From the NCBI GenBank assembly GCA_964582085.1, contig CAZOPV010000016.1, positions 1 through 64,000 of the forward strand: 64,000 bases of DNA. Reading direction: 5' to 3'. Of this stretch, positions 61,131-64,000 are shown piece by piece (position 1 is the first letter of the stretch; each line of letters starts with the position of its first letter). A program made the position numbers and the translations under genes. The DNA is from JADGNF01 sp964582085 (GTDB lineage Archaea > Thermoproteota > Bathyarchaeia > Bathyarchaeales > Bathycorpusculaceae). Below the pieces are notes generated by a model. The model did not search any database, had not been told where the DNA came from, and saw nothing but the letters and a program-made list of their open reading frames with translations.

Positions 61131-61226
61131 CTGGTTTATAAGTTGGTTGCAAAGTGTTAGATGCGACCGCAACACAGAAAAGGGAGGCTGCAGAGATATC
61201 GCCAAATAACAATTACCTGAGGCGTA

Positions 61227-61913
61227 TTGTTCTTGACGGTTTATTTGTCCAGTATCGTCGGTAGCGCGAGCATAGGTGTGTATGCCCTTGCCACTGAAAA
61301 GTTTGTTTTGATTCCAAAGATGGTTTCCGAGTCTAAAGCTCAGAAAACCGCTGAGTGGCTCAATGCTAAACTTGTTCATACAACTATAGGTGGCTCATTA
61401 TTGGGAGGGGCCTTGGCTTGTGCTAACTCACATGGAATTGTGCTTTCTCCGTTTGTACGTCAAGAAGAACTTGACACCATCAAAGCCTCTTTTGACGGTG
61501 TCGTGACAGTGATGGAGAGCCGCAAAACTGCTTTTGGTAATTTGATTTTAGCTAACGATAAAGGTGCCGTTGTTGATCCACGCATGAAAGACTTTGTTCG
61601 TAAACAGGTCTCTGAAACGTTAGACGTGGAGGTGGTTTCAGGTACAATTGCGGGTTTAACCTACGTGGGTTCGCTGGCGGTGGCAACTAATAAGGGTGTT
61701 TTGGCTCATCCACAGATCAAAGAAGATGAGAAGAAGCTTTTGGAGTCGGTGTTGAAGGTGCCTGTGGATGTGGGTACTGTCAATTGTGGCATACCATATG
61801 TAGGCACAGGGTTGATTGCGAATAGTCATGCGGCAGTTGCTGGTTCTTTGACAACTGGACCCGAGATGTTTATAATAGGGAATGCATTGGATGTTGTGCA
61901 GGAAGTTGAGTAA
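61227..61913 (+). CDS. eif6: Translation initiation factor aIF6
   Basis: 228 residues of the pentein-like aIF6 fold: ASIGVYALATEKFVLIP, TTIGGSLLGGALACANSHGI, NLILANDKGAVVDPRM, VATNKGVLAHPQIKEDE and a late VGTGLIANSHAAVAG. It binds the large subunit and blocks early joining. The start is a TTG at 61227, or TTG 61233, which sits better behind GAGGCG (61219-61224). It is normally next to rpl31e; here about 5.6 kb lies between them. A TATA-like GTTTATAAG lies near 61134-61142. Confidence 0.93.
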   Translation: MFLTVYLSSIVGSASIGVYALATEKFVLIPKMVSESKAQKTAEWLNAKLVHTTIGGSLLGGALACANSHGIVLSPFVRQEELDTIKASFDGVVTVMESRKTAFGNLILANDKGAVVDPRMKDFVRKQVSETLDVEVVSGTIAGLTYVGSLAVATNKGVLAHPQIKEDEKKLLESVLKVPVDVGTVNCGIPYVGTGLIANSHAAVAGSLTTGPEMFIIGNALDVVQEVE

Positions 61914-62141
61914 ATGAAGGTTTTCAGAATAACAGGCGAGATCAATAAGCCTAAATTGAACACGACGTTTGTTAAAGAAGTGCTAGCTGACAAAGCTGAG
62001 CATGCTGAAGAGAAGATCTACACTGAAATTGGCAGCAAACATCGCGTAAAGCGGTGCCACATAAAACTCCTCCAAGTCACGGAAGTTTCGCCTGGGGATA
62101 TTGATAACCCAATTTTGAAGAAACTTGTTGCTGGGGAATAA
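61914..62141 (+). CDS. rpl18a: Large subunit ribosomal protein eL20 (LX/L18a)
   Basis: 75 residues. It opens MKVFRITGEINKPKLNTTF and has EKIYTEIGSKHRVKR, the short archaeal LX form. ATG 61914 follows the aIF6 TAA directly. The prefoldin gene follows five bases after its stop. Confidence 0.92.
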   Translation: MKVFRITGEINKPKLNTTFVKEVLADKAEHAEEKIYTEIGSKHRVKRCHIKLLQVTEVSPGDIDNPILKKLVAGE

Positions 62142-62146
62142 ACAGT

Positions 62147-62584
62147 TTGGCTACTGTGAGTAAAGAGGAAGAACTGCGTAAACTCAGTGTGGAGCTTCAA
62201 TACTACGAGCAAGCAGCTGAAGCGCTTCAACAGAGACTTACTATGATGAACGCTGCCATGACGGATTTAACCTACGCTAACATGACTTTGGAGAATATAG
62301 AGAAGGAAAAAGAAAACGCTGAACTTCTCGTACCCATAGGAGGCAGTAGCTACGTGAAAGTTAAGCTTGCAGACAGCAACAAAGTTGTGGTGGGTTTGGG
62401 CGCTGGTGTCTCTGTGGAAAAAACTCTGCCAGAAGCTAAAGAGATAGTTAAAGAACGCATCGAAGAGCTAGAGCAAACTCGCATCTCAGGGCAACAGCAA
62501 CTTTCTCAAATTGTTGAACGGATAAACCAAGGCAGAGCCCGCATGGAAGGGTTAGTTGCCGAATTACGACAAGGAACACCATAG
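62147..62584 (+). CDS. pfdA: Prefoldin alpha subunit
   Basis: 145 residues. Two long coiled-coil helices (about 3-50 and 100-140) flank a short beta hairpin with NAELLVPIGGSSYVKVKL and VGLGAGVSVEKTLPEA. It assembles with the beta subunit into the jellyfish-shaped chaperone that hands unfolded proteins to the thermosome. The start is TTG 62147. It lies between rpl18a and ftsY, the usual archaeal order. Confidence 0.92.
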   Translation: MATVSKEEELRKLSVELQYYEQAAEALQQRLTMMNAAMTDLTYANMTLENIEKEKENAELLVPIGGSSYVKVKLADSNKVVVGLGAGVSVEKTLPEAKEIVKERIEELEQTRISGQQQLSQIVERINQGRARMEGLVAELRQGTP

Positions 62585-62588
62585 ACAC

Positions 62589-63494
62589 ATGTTTGATAAA
62601 CTCAAGTCGGGACTTAAAGGTCTTGTTACCAAGGTTACCACTACTGAGCTTAAAGCTGAAACTTTACGTCCACTTCTTGCCGATTTTAAAATTACCCTTG
62701 CTGAGAACGACGTCGCTTTTCCAGTAGCAGACAAAGTATGCGACGAGTTGGCTAAGCGTTTAGATGGTCTGCAAGTGAAGAGACTAGAAGATCGCAAAAA
62801 AATTATCCAAGACAATCTGCGCCAAGTACTTCTGGAAGTCATGCTTACTGATAAGAAAATAGACATCGTGAGTTTGGCTGAAGCAAAACGGGAAAAGAAA
62901 GAGCCCTTGATTCTTCTTTTTGTAGGCATTAACGGTACAGGAAAAACCACAACCATTGCAAAGGTGGCCCAGTTCTTTAAGGCCAAAAAATACTCAGTGG
63001 TTTTTGCTGGTAGCGACACTTACCGTGCAGGTAGCATCGAGCAGTTAGAGGAGCACGCAAAACGGCTCAACCTCCGTGTCATCAAACACCAGTATGGCGC
63101 TGATCCCGCTGCTGTTGCTTACGACGCGATAAGCCACGCGCAGGCACATGGCACCAATGTAGTTCTCATAGATTCAGCTGGTAGAATGCAGACTAACCAG
63201 AACCTGATGAATGAACTTGCCAAGATTAAGCGTATTGTTGCTCCTGATTTGACCATTTTGACTGTGGACTCTTTGGCAGGAAACGACGCGGTTATACAGG
63301 CTGAAGAGTTCAATAAATTTGTGGGAATAGACGCGACAATTTTAACTAAAGTAGATGCAGACGTAAAGGGTGGTGCAGCTCTCAGCGTGACCTATGTGAC
63401 GCAAAAGCCTATCTTATTTATCGGTGTTGGGCAAGATTATAAAGATCTTGAAGTGTTCAATCCCGAAATTTTCGTTAATATGATTTTGCGGTAA
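62589..63494 (+). CDS. ftsY: Signal recognition particle receptor FtsY
   Basis: 301 residues from ATG 62589; a TTG at 62556 would overlap the prefoldin gene by 29 bases. A short N domain (about 1-95) precedes the GTPase domain with GINGTGKTTTIAKVA, DTYRAGSIEQLEEHA, DSAGRMQTNQNLM, TKVDADVKGGAA and a C-terminal GVGQDYKDLEVF. There is no long acidic A domain. It docks SRP-ribosome complexes at the membrane. Confidence 0.93.
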   Translation: MFDKLKSGLKGLVTKVTTTELKAETLRPLLADFKITLAENDVAFPVADKVCDELAKRLDGLQVKRLEDRKKIIQDNLRQVLLEVMLTDKKIDIVSLAEAKREKKEPLILLFVGINGTGKTTTIAKVAQFFKAKKYSVVFAGSDTYRAGSIEQLEEHAKRLNLRVIKHQYGADPAAVAYDAISHAQAHGTNVVLIDSAGRMQTNQNLMNELAKIKRIVAPDLTILTVDSLAGNDAVIQAEEFNKFVGIDATILTKVDADVKGGAALSVTYVTQKPILFIGVGQDYKDLEVFNPEIFVNMILR

Positions 63495-63794
63495 AGTGGA
63501 ACCTATCTTGCTGTGTTTTTAACAGTAGCTATTTAGAGACGCAAACTATACAAGTTATGTTGTTTTTCATGAACTTAGAAAAACGTCTTAGCGTAAAATT
63601 AACACCACTGGCTAAAGCATATTTTTGTGACATATGGCTTTAGAGCTGCATTTTGAATTGTTCACTTCAAAATAGGGTTTGAAAAAACTTTAGTCGCGAG
63701 CAGTTGGCGGGTTCTTTATACATAACTCAACTTTAAAAATTATAATAAGCGATAGAGTTCGTGGTCGATGCCTCAACTTCACATTAGAGGCGTT
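63495..63794. other. Convergent spacer after ftsY
   Basis: About 300 bases with no supported gene. There are T-rich stretches near 63515-63530 that may end the ftsY transcript. A TATA-like TTTAAAAATTATAATAAG near 63733-63750 has no clear frame behind it on either strand. No tRNA, 5S or box C/D RNA pattern was found. Confidence 0.4.
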
Positions 63795-64000
63795 TTAGCT
63801 TCTCTGTTGTAGAAGTTTCAGCAATATGGCTTTAGCCGAGTACAATCTGTTTTCAGCTTGTTTATAAATTAGCGACTTTGAACTCTCGATAATTTCTGCA
63901 CTGATTTCGTAACCGCGATGGATAGGCATATCATGCATTATGTAGGCTTTGCTGTCTTTTAGCATTTCTTTGTTTATCTGATATGGCATCATCTTCTTGA
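63795..64000 (-). CDS. Carbamoyltransferase-family protein, C-terminal fragment
   Basis: The frame runs off the right edge, so only about 68 C-terminal residues are visible. The end reads AYIMHDMPIHRGYEISAEII and AENRLYSAKAILLKLL. This matches the end of ornithine carbamoyltransferases (MHCLPAHRGEEV, then EAENRLHAQKALL). The catalytic HCLP motif is HDMP here, so Cys is replaced by Asp. It is thus either a variant transcarbamylase with another substrate or a changed ArgF. The identity needs the rest of the gene. Confidence 0.65.
   Translation of the reverse strand, partial: KKMMPYQINKEMLKDSKAYIMHDMPIHRGYEISAEIIESSKSLIYKQAENRLYSAKAILLKLLQQRS

Overview
The window looks like a chromosomal piece of an uncultured archaeon of the Bathyarchaeia (MCG) type within the Thermoproteota. 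The archaeal signs are direct: an archaeal-type 23S rRNA 3' end, TATA boxes about 25-30 bases before leaderless starts, eL39, eL31, eL20, eS19, aIF6, PDCD5, an RNase P Rpp21 subunit, and CobY in place of bacterial CobU. The narrower placement is an inference from gene content and cannot be proved here. TTG and GTG starts and 1-4 base gene overlaps are common.

Layout. 1-410: end of a 23S rRNA gene with no 5S or tRNA after it. 615-3264: cbiB and a B12-binding radical SAM gene whose start region is frameshifted in a run of five G. 3409-11422: three tandem paralogues of large membrane-anchored PQQ-type beta-propeller surface proteins. 11485-20145: a second B12-binding radical SAM gene, a CobD-like decarboxylase, a duplicated-TM membrane protein, three glycosyltransferases, a DUF362 gene and a SPASM radical SAM gene. 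20318-25098: cobY-cobS on the minus strand, divergent from an epimerase, UbiA and Tes-like radical SAM operon (probable archaeal lipid genes). 25107-27509: DUF1616 and glycosyltransferases. 27716-35720: corrinoid salvage (cysteine-rich Rossmann protein, cobZ, btuFCD, DUF71, cobT, and a second cobS-cobY). 35923-43580: radical SAM genes, an RnfD-RnfC fusion and two unknown membrane proteins. 43827-53253: one long operon with a branched-chain-type ABC transporter, an acyl/aryl-CoA ligase, IorAB and a thioesterase. 53357-55615: RNA and ribosome genes. 55760-57205: a dead insertion sequence. 57251-61130: a CARDB surface protein and a NapH-like iron-sulfur membrane protein. 61227-63494: aIF6, eL20, prefoldin alpha and FtsY. 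The right edge cuts a carbamoyltransferase-family gene.

Three themes tie the window together. First, nearly the whole late cobamide pathway is present (CbiB, CobD-like, CobY, CobS, CobT-like, CobZ, BtuFCD), with cobY and cobS each present twice, one CobS altered in its Asp motif, and three B12-binding radical SAM enzymes as possible users. Two salvage promoters share a 16-base palindromic motif. Second, the amino-acid operon links uptake to 2-oxoacid oxidation, and its IorA carries an inserted ferredoxin domain with four predicted [4Fe-4S] clusters. Third, electron-transfer proteins have unusual architecture (IorA insertion, RnfD-RnfC fusion, NapH-like protein beside a surface protein). The last of these sits inside what is normally a compact eL39-eL31-aIF6-eL20-prefoldin-FtsY cluster, next to an insertion sequence bounded by a 5-bp target duplication.
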